A stretch of 50,517 bases of DNA from Amycolatopsis echigonensis (GTDB lineage Bacteria > Actinomycetota > Actinomycetes > Mycobacteriales > Pseudonocardiaceae), in NCBI RefSeq assembly GCF_014174495.1, contig NZ_JACJHR010000067.1:1-50517 (forward strand). Direction: 5' to 3'. Below the pieces are notes generated by a model. The model had not been told where the DNA came from and ran no database searches. It saw only the letters and a list, made by a program, of their open reading frames with translations. Shown here piece by piece: positions 16,659 through 26,774 of the stretch. The translations under genes and the position numbers were made by a program. Position 1 is the first letter of the stretch; every line of letters begins with the position of its first letter.

Positions 16659-18035
16659 GTGACACCGACCGAATTGCTCGCGAAAGCCCGGGACCAGGTG
16701 GACTCGGGCGCGTTCTTCGCCGAACTGGCCCGGATGGTCAGCTATCCGACGGTGAGCACCAGTCCGGACGGCCGGGTTGCCGTATCGGCATACCTGGACG
16801 AGGTGCTGGCTCCCGCGTTGACGACGCTCGGCTGCACGGTCGAGACCTTCCCGAACCCAGATCCGAGCGGCGGGCCGTTCCTCGTCGGCACCCGGACGGA
16901 ATCGCCTGAGCTGCCGACACTGCTGTGTTACGGGCACGCCGACGTGGTCGACGGGCACGCCGGCCAGTGGAGCGAGGACCGCGACCCGTGGACGCTGACC
17001 GCGGACGGCGAGCGCTGGTACGGCCGCGGCGCCGCCGACAACAAGGGCCAGCACCTGGTCAACCTCACCGCGTTGCGGCTGGTGCTGGATCACCGCGGCG
17101 CGCTCGGGTTCAATCTGAAGTTCCTCTTCGAAACCGGCGAGGAAATCGGCTCCCCCGGGCTCGCCGACTTCGCCGCTCAGCACCGGGACCTGCTGGCCGC
17201 CGACGTGCTGATCGCCTCCGACGGCCCGCGCCTGGACGCCGCGACGCCGACGCTGTTCCTCGGCGCGCGAGGCGGAGTGCGGATCAACCTCGACGTCGAC
17301 CTCCGGCCGGACGCCTACCACTCCGGCAACTGGGGCGGTCTGCTGCGCAACCCCGCCACGACGCTCGCCGGAGCGATCTCGTCCCTGGTCGACGGACACG
17401 GCCGGGTCCAGGTGCCGGAACTGCTGCCGAGCGACCTGCCGGAGACCGTGCGCGAGGCGCTCGCCGACGTGGTCGTCGCGAACACCCCGGGCGATCCGGT
17501 CCCCGACCCCGGCTGGGGCGCGCCGGGCCTGAGCGCGGCCGAACGGCTCTACGGCTGGAACACCCTGGAGGTACTCGCCTTCGGTGCGGCCGACGTGGAC
17601 CGTCCGGTCAACGCGATCCCCGGCCGGGCCCGCGCGGTGCTACAACTGCGTTACGTCACCGGGACGACGCTGGACGGAATGACCGAGGCGATCGAGAAGC
17701 ACCTTGCCGCGCAAGGGTTCTCGATGGTCGAGGTGAGCCTGTCGGAGAGCTATCCGGCCAGCCGGACGCCGGTCGACAACCCGTGGGTGCGGTGGGCGCA
17801 GTCCGTGCTCGCCGGCACCGGTCTCGCCACCCTGCCCAGTTTCGGCGGCGGGCTGCCGAACCACGTCTTCACTGACATTCTCGGCCTGCCCACGCTGTGG
17901 CTGCCGCACTCCTACCCGGGTTGCCTGCAACACGCGCCGGACGAACACCTGCTCGCGCCGATCGCCCGTAAAGGTCTCGTCCTCGCCACTTCGCTGTTCG
18001 ACGCCCTCGGCCAGTCCGGAAAGGATGTTCGATGA
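16659..18035 (+). CDS. M20-family metallopeptidase / dipeptidase
   Basis: Zinc amidohydrolase of the M20 (ArgE/DapE/CPG2) group, likely cleaving a dipeptide or N-acyl amino acid in the cytoplasm. Metal ligands are recognisable in CYGHADVVDG, RGAADNKGQ and ETGEEIGSPGL. A dimerisation domain lies in the middle, and the end carries the His of LWLPHSYPGCLQHAPDEH. I chose the GTG at 16659 because GGGAGAAG precedes it and the conserved region starts just after. An ATG at 16563 would add 32 residues. It overlaps the MFS gene by 4 bp (ATGA), so the peptidase and transporter probably handle the same compound. Confidence 0.88.
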   Translation: MTPTELLAKARDQVDSGAFFAELARMVSYPTVSTSPDGRVAVSAYLDEVLAPALTTLGCTVETFPNPDPSGGPFLVGTRTESPELPTLLCYGHADVVDGHAGQWSEDRDPWTLTADGERWYGRGAADNKGQHLVNLTALRLVLDHRGALGFNLKFLFETGEEIGSPGLADFAAQHRDLLAADVLIASDGPRLDAATPTLFLGARGGVRINLDVDLRPDAYHSGNWGGLLRNPATTLAGAISSLVDGHGRVQVPELLPSDLPETVREALADVVVANTPGDPVPDPGWGAPGLSAAERLYGWNTLEVLAFGAADVDRPVNAIPGRARAVLQLRYVTGTTLDGMTEAIEKHLAAQGFSMVEVSLSESYPASRTPVDNPWVRWAQSVLAGTGLATLPSFGGGLPNHVFTDILGLPTLWLPHSYPGCLQHAPDEHLLAPIARKGLVLATSLFDALGQSGKDVR

Positions 18036-19300
18036 GCACCTCCGCGACCAAAACCCGCAGCGGTGCCGTCACGCGCCGCGCCGTCGCCGCGGCGGTCATC
18101 GGGAACGCGCTGGAATGGTTCGACATCGCCGTCTACGCGTTGATGGCGGGCTATATCGGCAAAATGTTCTTCCCCGGCCACAATCCCGGCATCCAGCTGG
18201 TGGAGGCGTACGCCGTCTTCGGCATCACCTTCCTGATCCGGCCGCTGGGCGCGCTGGTCCTCGGCTCGTACGCCGACCGCCGCGGCCGGAGGCGCGCGCT
18301 GGTGGTGACCATCCGGCTGATGGTCGCCGGCACCTTCCTGCTGGCGATCCTGCCCGGGTACGACACGATCGGCGTGTTCGCGCCGATCGGCGTGATCGTC
18401 GCGCGGCTCCTGCAAGGGTTCGCGGCGGGCGGCGAATTCGGCGCGGCGACGTCGTTCCTGATCGAGCACGACGACCGGCGCAAGGGCTTCCTCGGCAGTT
18501 TCCAGTTCGCCAGCCAGGGTTTGGCGACGCTGCTGTCGTCGGCGTTCGCCGCCGGGCTGACCGCGCTGCTGCCCGCGGCCGAGATGACGTCGTGGGGCTG
18601 GCGGGTCCCGTTCGTGTTCGGCCTGCTGGTCGGCCCGGTCGGCTACTACCTGCGCCGGCACGTCGACGAAGCTCCTCGCCCGAAGGAGGACCGGCCGGAG
18701 TCCGCGGTGCGCGAGGTGTTCCGCCGGAATTGGGGCGGACTGCTGATCGCCGGCGGTGCGCTGGTGGTGTCGACGTCGCTGAACTTCATCCTGCAGTCGC
18801 TGCCCGCGTTCGCGATCAAGAATCTCGGGCTGAACGCGTCGGCCTCGTTCGCCGCGCTGCTGATCACTTCGGTGCTGCTCACGCTGGTGCCGCCGGTGGC
18901 CGGGCTGATGTCGGACCGTTACGGGCGGATCCGGATGATGGCCGTCGCGGCGACGGTGATCGGGATTTCCGTGGTGCCGCTGTACGTGTGGGTCACGTCG
19001 GCACGATCGTTCGCCGTGCTGGCCGTCGCGATGGCCGTGCTCGGCTTGCTGAAAGCGGTCTACTTCGGACCGTTGCCCGCGGTGATGGCGGACGCGTTCC
19101 CGGCGCGGACGCGAGCGACCGGTCTGGCCTTCAGCTACAACACGGCGGTCGGCGTCTTCGGCGGATTCACCCCGGCGATCGCCACCGCGCTGGTCACCAC
19201 CACCGGCTCGCCGGTTTCGCCGGGCTACTACCTGGTGGCGACCGCCGCGGTGAGCCTCGCCGCGTTGTTCGCCGCTCACCGGACCCGCGGGATCCGGTGA
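18032..19300 (+). CDS. MFS transporter, metabolite:H+ symporter (MHS) family
   Basis: Twelve-segment major facilitator of 422 residues. GNALEWFDIAVYALMAGYIGKMFFP near the N-terminus and SYADRRGRRRAL in the first cytoplasmic loop are hallmarks of the MHS group (ProP, citrate and shikimate carriers). These import organic acids or amino-acid-like solutes with protons. Its start overlaps the peptidase stop codon, so uptake and hydrolysis of one substrate is the natural reading. The substrate is unknown. Confidence 0.9.
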   Translation: MSTSATKTRSGAVTRRAVAAAVIGNALEWFDIAVYALMAGYIGKMFFPGHNPGIQLVEAYAVFGITFLIRPLGALVLGSYADRRGRRRALVVTIRLMVAGTFLLAILPGYDTIGVFAPIGVIVARLLQGFAAGGEFGAATSFLIEHDDRRKGFLGSFQFASQGLATLLSSAFAAGLTALLPAAEMTSWGWRVPFVFGLLVGPVGYYLRRHVDEAPRPKEDRPESAVREVFRRNWGGLLIAGGALVVSTSLNFILQSLPAFAIKNLGLNASASFAALLITSVLLTLVPPVAGLMSDRYGRIRMMAVAATVIGISVVPLYVWVTSARSFAVLAVAMAVLGLLKAVYFGPLPAVMADAFPARTRATGLAFSYNTAVGVFGGFTPAIATALVTTTGSPVSPGYYLVATAAVSLAALFAAHRTRGIR

Positions 19301-19310
19301 GCGGCCGGCG

Positions 19311-19681
19311 CTATCCGTTCAGTTCCGCGGATTCCTCGTCGCTGAACAACCGCGACCGGATCAGGAACCGCACGCCTTCCGGAGCCTCCAAGGAGAAACC
19401 GCTCCCGCGTCCGGGCACCACATCGATCGTCAGATGGGTATGCCTCCAGTACTCGAACTGCGGCCCGGACATCCACACCGGCACCGCGTCGATCCCTTCC
19501 ACCGTCAGGTCACCCAGATGCACGTCGCGAGAACCGACCCGGAATTCGCCTACTGGGTAACACATCGGGGCGCTGCCGTCGCAGCATCCGCCGGACTGGT
19601 GGAACATCACCGGTCCGTGGGCTGACACCAGCCGCCGCAGCAGGTCGGCGGCGGCCGGCGTCAGGTCCACCCGCTGGGGCA

Positions 19682-19682
<1 letters not shown>
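19311..19682 (-). CDS. DUF779 domain protein
   Basis: A 123-residue protein of the DUF779 family. It shows the family's Cys-rich segment (HQSGGCCDGSAPMCYP) and a later FEYWRHTHLTIDVVPGRGSGFSLEAPEG stretch (quoted in part: WRHTHLTIDVVPGRGSGFS). DUF779 genes habitually follow acetaldehyde/aldehyde dehydrogenase genes, as here, with ATGA overlap to the upstream gene. The biochemical role is unknown. A redox or aldehyde-related function of the cysteine cluster is a guess from context. Confidence 0.9.
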
Positions 19683-21205
<1,523 letters not shown>

Positions 21206-21232
21206 CTTGCCCTGCCTCGTTGCTGGTCGGTG

Positions 21233-21278
21233 ACGGTCGGCGGCGACCGTAGGCCGGGCAACGTTGCGCCGACGTTGC
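21233..21278. promoter_or_regulatory. Operator-like repeats between exaC and the GAF regulator
   Basis: The short divergent region has an inverted repeat ACGGTCG-N4-CGACCGT (21233-21250). Next comes the perfect palindrome GCAACGTTGC (21258-21267) and a further ACGTTGC half-site (21272-21278). The paired sites fit binding by the adjacent GAF-domain regulator. Confidence 0.5.
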
Positions 21279-21311
21279 AGCCTTGTGACCAGGGTCTCTA
21301 CTCTCGAGCAC

Positions 21312-22784
21312 GTGGCAGAGCCGCCCGAACCCGACCTGCTGCGCGACCCGGAGTCGTACGCGCAGCTGCTCCGGCACGTCCGCGAGGCGGTGCTGTCCGG
21401 GGCCGCCGCGCCGCGCTCGCCGCGCTCGGTGGTGTCGGAATCGTGGGAACGCTCGCTGGCCGCGCACGTCGACCCGGACGCGGGCGAGGCCCCGCTGATC
21501 TGCGAGGCGGACGAGCTCACCGACCTGCGCGCGGAGCATCCGCTGGCCCCGGTGCTGCCGCTGTTGCGCGAGATGCTGGTGAGCATCGCCGACGACGCCG
21601 AGCACATGATGATCGTGACCGACGCGAACGGCCTCATCCTGTGGCGCGAGGGCGCGACCGGCGTGCTGCTGCGCGCGGACCGGGTCGCGCTCACCGAGGG
21701 CACGCGGTGGAGCGAAGAGGCGATCGGCACGAACGCGATGGGCACCACCCTCGCGACCGGCCAGCCGGTGCAGATCTACTCCGCCGAACACCTCGTGCGC
21801 CGCTATCACACGTGGACCTGCGCGGCGGCCCCCGTGCGCGACCCGGACACCGGCGCGCTGCTCGGCTCGATCGACGTCAGCGGACCGCTCCGCACGGTGC
21901 ATCCGGCGATGTTGTCGCTGGTCACGGCCACCGCGCAGCTGGCCGAGGGACGGCTGCGGGCCCAGCTGGCGGTCCGTGACGAGAAGGTGCGGCGGGCGAA
22001 CATGCCGCATCTGGCGTCGTTGCGCGGCCGCCCCGGCGCGCTCCTTTCCGCGGGCGGACGGGTGCTGGCCGCCGAGGCGTGCACCCTTCCGTCCACTGTG
22101 GAGGTGCGGAAAGGCGGCGGCACCGTGACGCTGCCGGACGGCCGGATCGCCACCGTCGACCCGCTCGACGAGGGTTATCTCCTCCGGATCGCGACGTCCG
22201 GCTCCGCGCCCCGGCGGAAGTTGTCGCTCGAATACCTCACCGACGGTCCTGGATCGACCACGGTGGACGGTCGAGACATCCCGTTCACCTTGCGGCACGC
22301 CGAATTGCTGACCCTGCTCGCGCTGCAGCCGCGCGGCCTGTCGGCGGAGAAGCTGGCGCTGCAGCTGTACGGCGAGTCTGGCAATCCGGTGACCGTGCGC
22401 GCCGAGATCCACCGGTTGCGCACCCAGCTCGGCACCGGGGTGTTGCAGACGCGCCCATACCGGATCGCGGCCACAGTGGACGCGGATTTCCTGCGCACCA
22501 AAGCCGCCCTGCGTGCCGGTGACGCCGCCGCCGCGGTCCGGTCGTTCCAGGGACCGCTGCTCGCGGAGTCGGAATCGCCCGCGATCCTGGAGGAACGCGA
22601 GTCGATCAGCGCGCAGGTCCGGCAACTGGCGCTGAACAGCCGGGACGCGGACACGTTGTGGGCGTTCTGGGAAACCTCCTGTGGCGCGGACGATCTGGCG
22701 ATTCTGGACGCGTTGTGCGCGGTCCTTTCGCCGTCGGATCCGCGACTGGCCGCGGTGCGGACTCACCGCGCCCGGCTCGGCTGA
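21312..22784 (+). CDS. GAF-domain transcriptional regulator (AcoR-like sensor)
   Basis: Roughly 490-residue regulator. The N-terminal segment is typical of acetoin/alcohol-responsive AcoR-like proteins (PELLRDPESYAQLL-type start, then SPRSVVSESWERSLAAHVDP). A GAF domain follows (about 75-200: VTDANGLILWREGA, EGTRWSEEAIGTNAMGT, HTWTCAAAPVRDPDTG). It lacks a sigma-54 AAA+ domain. Its C-terminus instead has a winged-helix-like region (FTLRHAELLTLLALQPRGLSAEKLALQLYG). The GTG at 21312 is the start nearest the conserved region. GTG at 21285 is an alternative, and neither has a strong ribosome-binding site. Divergent from exaC, which it likely activates. Confidence 0.82.
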   Translation: MAEPPEPDLLRDPESYAQLLRHVREAVLSGAAAPRSPRSVVSESWERSLAAHVDPDAGEAPLICEADELTDLRAEHPLAPVLPLLREMLVSIADDAEHMMIVTDANGLILWREGATGVLLRADRVALTEGTRWSEEAIGTNAMGTTLATGQPVQIYSAEHLVRRYHTWTCAAAPVRDPDTGALLGSIDVSGPLRTVHPAMLSLVTATAQLAEGRLRAQLAVRDEKVRRANMPHLASLRGRPGALLSAGGRVLAAEACTLPSTVEVRKGGGTVTLPDGRIATVDPLDEGYLLRIATSGSAPRRKLSLEYLTDGPGSTTVDGRDIPFTLRHAELLTLLALQPRGLSAEKLALQLYGESGNPVTVRAEIHRLRTQLGTGVLQTRPYRIAATVDADFLRTKAALRAGDAAAAVRSFQGPLLAESESPAILEERESISAQVRQLALNSRDADTLWAFWETSCGADDLAILDALCAVLSPSDPRLAAVRTHRARLG

Positions 22785-22787
22785 TTC

Positions 22788-23699
22788 TTACCGCGCCACA
22801 GCGGTTTCCCGGATCGCGTCGTCGACTGTCGCCCGGCGGGACGGCTCCAGGTACAGCTCTCGCAGCAGCAGACCGTCCATGTGCTGCACCGTCAGACCGG
22901 GTTGCTTTCCGGTGAGCCCGTTGAGGAATCCGCCGAGTTTGAAGGCACCGCGCACCGGCCAGGACGGCATCGGGCGCACCCGGCGCGGTCGTCCCGCCGC
23001 CGCGGCCAGCCGGGCGAGCATGTTCGCCCATTGCAGGTTTTCTTCCGCCACCGGGATATCCGCGCCCGATGCCTGTTCCAACGCGTCCACCGTCGCGACG
23101 CCGACCCCGCGCGCGCTCGTCGCCGCGGTACCACCGGCAGGCGCGAACAGCGGTGTGTTGGAGCGGACCCACTTCACGATCGGCACCGACCACTGCGGCA
23201 CGCGATCCTCGGCAACACCGAAAACGAACGGCACCTCGATCACCGCGACCGGCAACCCCGGCCCCGCCGTTTCGCGCGCGACGCGGGCCTGCTCCAGCCG
23301 ACTACGCACGTACGGATGCTTCGCGGCCAACCCCCACTCAGGGTGTATGCGGTCGAAGTACGTGTAGTACGACCCGAGAACCGCAGCGCGCGTACAGCCT
23401 GCTTCGTGCGCCGCGCGCAACAACGCGGCGACAGGTGCGACGTTGCCCGCGCGCAGCCGAGGCTCGACCGGCCCGCGTCCGACCGCACGGTCGTCCATGC
23501 CACCGGCGAAGACGACACCGTCATGTCCGTCGAGTGCTTCGCGCAGCTCGTCGTGCGAAGCCTTCGAGACGTCGAGCGTCCGGTCGACACCCTCGCGCGC
23601 CGTACGTGCGATCGCGGTCGTCTCGTGCCCGCGTTTCCGCAGTTCATCGAGCACGTGCTGACCTAGCAGGCCGCTGCCGCCCACTACCAAGATCTTCAT
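22788..23699 (-). CDS. NAD(P)-binding SDR / epimerase-like oxidoreductase
   Basis: A 303-residue atypical short-chain dehydrogenase (NAD-dependent epimerase or NmrA-like). The N-terminal Rossmann motif is VVGGSGLLGQHVLDELRKRGHE. YTYFDRIHPEWG and VIEVPFVFG are consistent with the fold. It lies 81 bp after the FMN-reductase/SnoaL gene on the same strand and is probably co-transcribed. ECF41 sigma factors are known to sit beside carboxymuconolactone decarboxylase, oxidoreductase or epimerase genes, which fits this position. Confidence 0.85.
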   Translation of the reverse strand: MKILVVGGSGLLGQHVLDELRKRGHETTAIARTAREGVDRTLDVSKASHDELREALDGHDGVVFAGGMDDRAVGRGPVEPRLRAGNVAPVAALLRAAHEAGCTRAAVLGSYYTYFDRIHPEWGLAAKHPYVRSRLEQARVARETAGPGLPVAVIEVPFVFGVAEDRVPQWSVPIVKWVRSNTPLFAPAGGTAATSARGVGVATVDALEQASGADIPVAEENLQWANMLARLAAAAGRPRRVRPMPSWPVRGAFKLGGFLNGLTGKQPGLTVQHMDGLLLRELYLEPSRRATVDDAIRETAVAR

Positions 23700-23780
23700 G
23701 CCGCGTCCGTTTCTCCGTGCAGGTCTGAGCTGGCCACGTCGGCGAGTTTGGCAGGCCCGCCGCGTGGCTCTGCTGAGGCC

Positions 23781-24761
23781 TCACGGCTCGAGGTCGACGA
23801 CTCCCTTGCCGGTCGCGATGTCGAACGGCACGGACGCCTGGTCGTGGACGATCACCCAGTCGCCGCCGGTCTTCCGGAAGACGAAGGTGGCCCGGACCCA
23901 CATGCCGTTCGCCTCGGTCCCGTCGCGGAGCAGCCCGCTCACGCGGCCGAAGCCGTGCCCCACGGCCAGGTCGGCGCCCACGGTGACGGTCAGGTCGCGG
24001 ACCTCGTAGTCCACCTTTTCGAAGAGCGTGAACACCTTCTCCCAGTTCTTCAGCTTCGCGTCGATCCCCACGTGCTGCAACGGCGGCTCGACGTCGAAGG
24101 AAACGACGTCCGGGGCGTAGACCCGCTTCAGGCCTTCGAGATCCTTCGCCCGCAACGACTCGATGATCTTGTCGATGCGCCCCCTGATCTCGGCTTCGTC
24201 CCCTTCGCGTCGCGCGCGCACCGAGGCGAGCGCGGTGCTCCACCGGACGACGTGATCGAGCAGCATGTCCAGCGCCGCGACGTTGTACTCGCCCGGCTTG
24301 AAGACCTCGCCCTCGAACTCGGTGGCCAGGGGCAGCGTGACCTGCGGGGCGACGTCGGCCATTTGCAGCGCCCCGCAGACCAGCCGCAACTGCTCGACCG
24401 CGCGTGCCCCGCCGACGCCGCCGTACGACACGAAGCCGGCCGCCTTGTCGTTCCACTCGAAGTACACGGTGTCCATGGCGTTCTTGAGCACGCCGGGCGC
24501 GGAGTGGTTGTACTCCGGTGTGACCAGTACGAACCCGTCGAACGACGCGAGGACCGCCGCCCACGCCCGGGTGTGCTCGAACCGGTAGCCGCCCGGCGCC
24601 ATCGGCGGTTCGTCGAGGTGCGGCAGCGGGTGGTCGCGCAGGTCGACGAGCTCGAACTCGGCGTCCGTACGCCGAGTCGCCGTCTCGTGCACCCATCGCG
24701 CGACCTGGTCGCCCATGCGGCCCGGGCGAGTGCTGCCGAGCACGATTCCGATCCTGATCAT
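23781..24761 (-). CDS. NADPH-dependent FMN reductase fused to a SnoaL-like domain
   Basis: A 326-residue two-domain protein. Residues 1 to about 185 are an NADPH:FMN reductase (flavodoxin-like) with IVLGSTRPGRMGDQVARWV and the flavin loop VTPEYNHSAPGVLKNAMD. Residues from about 195 to 326 form a SnoaL/NTF2-like alpha+beta cone (RIDKIIESLRAKDLEGLKRVYAPDV, then GIDAKLKNWEKVFTLF). The ATG at 24761 follows GGGAGAA. The divergent ECF41 sigma factor also ends in a SnoaL-like domain, so both proteins may sense or handle one small ligand. No stop or frameshift separates the domains, so it is a true fusion. Confidence 0.85.
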   Translation of the reverse strand: MIRIGIVLGSTRPGRMGDQVARWVHETATRRTDAEFELVDLRDHPLPHLDEPPMAPGGYRFEHTRAWAAVLASFDGFVLVTPEYNHSAPGVLKNAMDTVYFEWNDKAAGFVSYGGVGGARAVEQLRLVCGALQMADVAPQVTLPLATEFEGEVFKPGEYNVAALDMLLDHVVRWSTALASVRARREGDEAEIRGRIDKIIESLRAKDLEGLKRVYAPDVVSFDVEPPLQHVGIDAKLKNWEKVFTLFEKVDYEVRDLTVTVGADLAVGHGFGRVSGLLRDGTEANGMWVRATFVFRKTGGDWVIVHDQASVPFDIATGKGVVDLEP

Positions 24762-24796
24762 CGTTCTCCCCTGTTCGGAAGTGTCTTCGCCCGGTA

Positions 24797-24852
24797 CGAC
24801 GAAACCGCCCGCCGGAACGTCAGGCATGACATTCCGGCACGCTGTTTCGTCG
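24797..24852. promoter_or_regulatory. 56-bp nested dyad between the ECF41 sigma factor and its divergent partner
   Basis: Two inverted repeats share one centre. The outer arms are CGACGAAAC (24797-24805) and GTTTCGTCG (24844-24852). The inner arms are 12 bp with one mismatch (24811-24822 and 24827-24838) around GGCA. Read outward, each strand shows TGAC[A/G]TTCCGGC, five bases, then GTTTCGTCG. This looks like two copies of one ECF-type promoter facing opposite ways, CGTC being a usual ECF -10 core. On the sigma-gene side CGTC lies only nine bases from the ATG and overlaps the GGAGGAG ribosome-binding site, so an operator reading is also possible. Confidence 0.6.
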
Positions 24853-24860
24853 GAGGAGAC

Positions 24861-25745
24861 ATGACAACAGCACCGGAGCCGGTCACCGGCGAGCGCAGGC
24901 ACCTGGTCAACCTCGCGTACCGGCTTCTCGGTTCACTCGCCGAAGCCGAGGACGCCGTTCAGGAGGCGTACGCCCGCTGGTACGCGTTGTCGCGGCCGCA
25001 GCGGGAAGCGATCTCCTCACCCGGCGCGTGGCTGACGACGGTCGCCAGCCGCATCTGCCTTGACCTGCTCGGGTCGGCGCGGATCCGGCGCGAACGGTAC
25101 GTGGGCGAGTGGATCCCCGAGCCGGTGCCCGACCACGCCGAGGGGGCGCACGGCGACCCCGCCGACCGGATCACCCTTGACGAGTCGGTCAGCATGGCGT
25201 TCCTCGTGGCGCTCGAAGCGATGACCCCGGCCCAGCGCGTCGCGCTCGTGCTGCACGACGTCTTCCGCTACTCCTTCGCCGAGGTCGCCGAGATCACCGG
25301 CCGCACCCCGGCGGCGTGCCGCGAACTGGCCTCCGCGGCCCGTCGCCGCATCCGCACCGCGCGGCCGTCCGCGACCCCGGCGGCGCACCAGGCCGGCCTG
25401 GTGCGCACCTTCAAGCAGGCCTGGCAAGCCGCGGACATCGACACCCTGATCGGCCTCCTCGACCCCGACGCCACCTTCACCGCGGACGGCGGCGGTCTGG
25501 TCCAGGCCGCCCTGGAACCGATCAACGGCGCCGAGGCGATCGCCCGCTACCTCACCGACCTGGCCGTCCGCGGCGGCGGCTCGATGACCTTGGTGGAGCG
25601 TGCCGTCAACGGAAGCCCCGGCCTGGTCATCCGGCGCGGGGAGGAGACCTCGGCGGTGTACGCGTTCGACGCCGCGGGCGGCCGCGTCACGCACATCTGG
25701 GCCGTCCGCAACCCGCAGAAGCTCCGGCTGTGGACCGGCGGCTGA
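24861..25745 (+). CDS. ECF41-type RNA polymerase sigma factor (SigJ-like)
   Basis: A 294-residue extracytoplasmic-function sigma factor with a fused C-terminal SnoaL-like domain. Region 2 (LAYRLLGSLAEAEDAVQEAYARW) and region 4 (QRVALVLHDVFRYSFAEVAEI, quoted in part) are clear. Group-specific marks are present: WIPEP in the linker (WLPEP in ECF41), DGGG in the SnoaL domain (about residue 210) and NPQKL near the end (NPDKL in ECF41). In this group the C-terminal domain controls activity in place of an anti-sigma factor. The ATG at 24861 has a strong GGAGGAG site. It likely drives itself and the divergent FMN reductase-SDR pair. Confidence 0.92.
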   Translation: MTTAPEPVTGERRHLVNLAYRLLGSLAEAEDAVQEAYARWYALSRPQREAISSPGAWLTTVASRICLDLLGSARIRRERYVGEWIPEPVPDHAEGAHGDPADRITLDESVSMAFLVALEAMTPAQRVALVLHDVFRYSFAEVAEITGRTPAACRELASAARRRIRTARPSATPAAHQAGLVRTFKQAWQAADIDTLIGLLDPDATFTADGGGLVQAALEPINGAEAIARYLTDLAVRGGGSMTLVERAVNGSPGLVIRRGEETSAVYAFDAAGGRVTHIWAVRNPQKLRLWTGG

Positions 25746-25826
25746 TGCGATGTCCGTCCGCCTGAAGGTGCCGGCGGCCGGGCGCGCCTAGCTGCACTTC
25801 GACAAGTTCGAGCTCGCATCTCCGCC

Positions 25827-25865
25827 AGATAGTAGCCATGGCTATAGTTTCCATTTACACTATCT
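25827..25865. promoter_or_regulatory. AT-rich MarR promoter/operator
   Basis: This is a conspicuously AT-rich patch. It holds AGATAGT (25827-25833) and ACTATCT (25859-25865) as inverted arms, an inner ATAGT-N10-ACTAT (25844-25863) and the palindrome TAGCCATGGCTA (25833-25844). It lies directly before the MarR start codon, consistent with autorepression. Confidence 0.6.
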
Positions 25866-25867
25866 AC

Positions 25868-26308
25868 ATGGAACCAACGCTCGGGCATCTCGTCTGGCGG
25901 CTGTCGATGAAATGGCGGTCCTCCGTCGACCGGGCACTGGCCCCGCTGGGCCTGACCCACGCGCAGTACGTGGTGCTGGCGTCCCTCAGCGGTCTGTCGG
26001 CGCGCGGTCCGGAGCCGAGTCAGCGTCAGCTCGCGGACCACGCCGGCCTGGAGCCGATCTACGTCTCGAAACTGGCCAAGGCACTGGAGAACGCGAACCT
26101 CATCGAGCGGCCGGTGCATCCGGACGATCCGCGCGCCGTCCGGCTCGTGCTGACCGACCGCGGCCGGAAGACGGTCGCCGAGGCCATCGCGATCGTGCAT
26201 GCGCTCATGGCCGAGCAGACCGCCGCCATCGGCGGACCGAAAGGCAAGCAGGCCAAGGAGTTCCAGGAAACCCTGCTCGCCCTGCTGGGCGAAACCCCCT
26301 CACCGTAA
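25868..26308 (+). CDS. MarR-family transcriptional regulator
   Basis: A 146-residue winged-helix repressor. It shows GLTHAQYVVLASLSGL, the recognition region SQRQLADHAGLEPIYVSKLAKALE and the wing VHPDDPRAVRLVLTDRGRK. The ATG at 25868 (MEPTLGHLVWRLS) is chosen because conserved helix 1 starts here. An upstream start would place the operator inside the gene. It is followed after 10 bases by a second, smaller winged-helix-like gene that is probably co-transcribed. Confidence 0.88.
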   Translation: MEPTLGHLVWRLSMKWRSSVDRALAPLGLTHAQYVVLASLSGLSARGPEPSQRQLADHAGLEPIYVSKLAKALENANLIERPVHPDDPRAVRLVLTDRGRKTVAEAIAIVHALMAEQTAAIGGPKGKQAKEFQETLLALLGETPSP

Positions 26309-26318
26309 GGAATCAGAC

Positions 26319-26726
26319 ATGACCGCGTTCAACGCTCGTACCGTCGTGATCGCCGCCGCCGCTTTGACCGCGCGGCGGGACACCATCCTCGGCCAGGCAG
26401 GGCTGGGTTTCGTGGAGTCGCTCGTGCTGCGGGCCGTCGCGGCCGGATCGGCGACGCCGGAAGAAGTTGCGGCCGCCGTCGTGACGCGCAACGTGATCGA
26501 CGAAGCGCAGGTGTCGGCGGCGCTGGAAAACCTCACCACGGCCGGGCTGATCGACGGCGCGATCTCCGCGACGACGAAGGGCGAAGCTCTCAACGACCGG
26601 ATCAACGCTGCCAACGCGCGTTCCTCCGCCCTGCTGCTCGACGGGATCGACGAGCGGGACCTGGCCACCGTGACGCGGGTGCTCGATCTGATCACCGAGC
26701 GTTCGGCGACGCCCGTGGCGCTGTAG
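26319..26726 (+). CDS. Small winged-helix-like protein, MarR-related
   Basis: A 135-residue protein of uncertain role. The pattern LGFVESLVLRAVAAGSATPEEVAAAVV, then SAALENLTTAGLIDGAISATTKGEALNDRI (each seen in part), resembles a compact MarR-like helix-turn-helix with a degenerate wing. The ATG at 26319 follows TAAGGA. It lies 10 bases after the MarR gene and was probably regulated with it. It may be a DNA-binding partner or a ligand-responsive accessory. I cannot name a target. Confidence 0.65.
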   Translation: MTAFNARTVVIAAAALTARRDTILGQAGLGFVESLVLRAVAAGSATPEEVAAAVVTRNVIDEAQVSAALENLTTAGLIDGAISATTKGEALNDRINAANARSSALLLDGIDERDLATVTRVLDLITERSATPVAL

Positions 26727-26774
26727 GCGGCCCCCGACTAGCACCTCCGGACACTGCCACCACGGCACCCCGAG

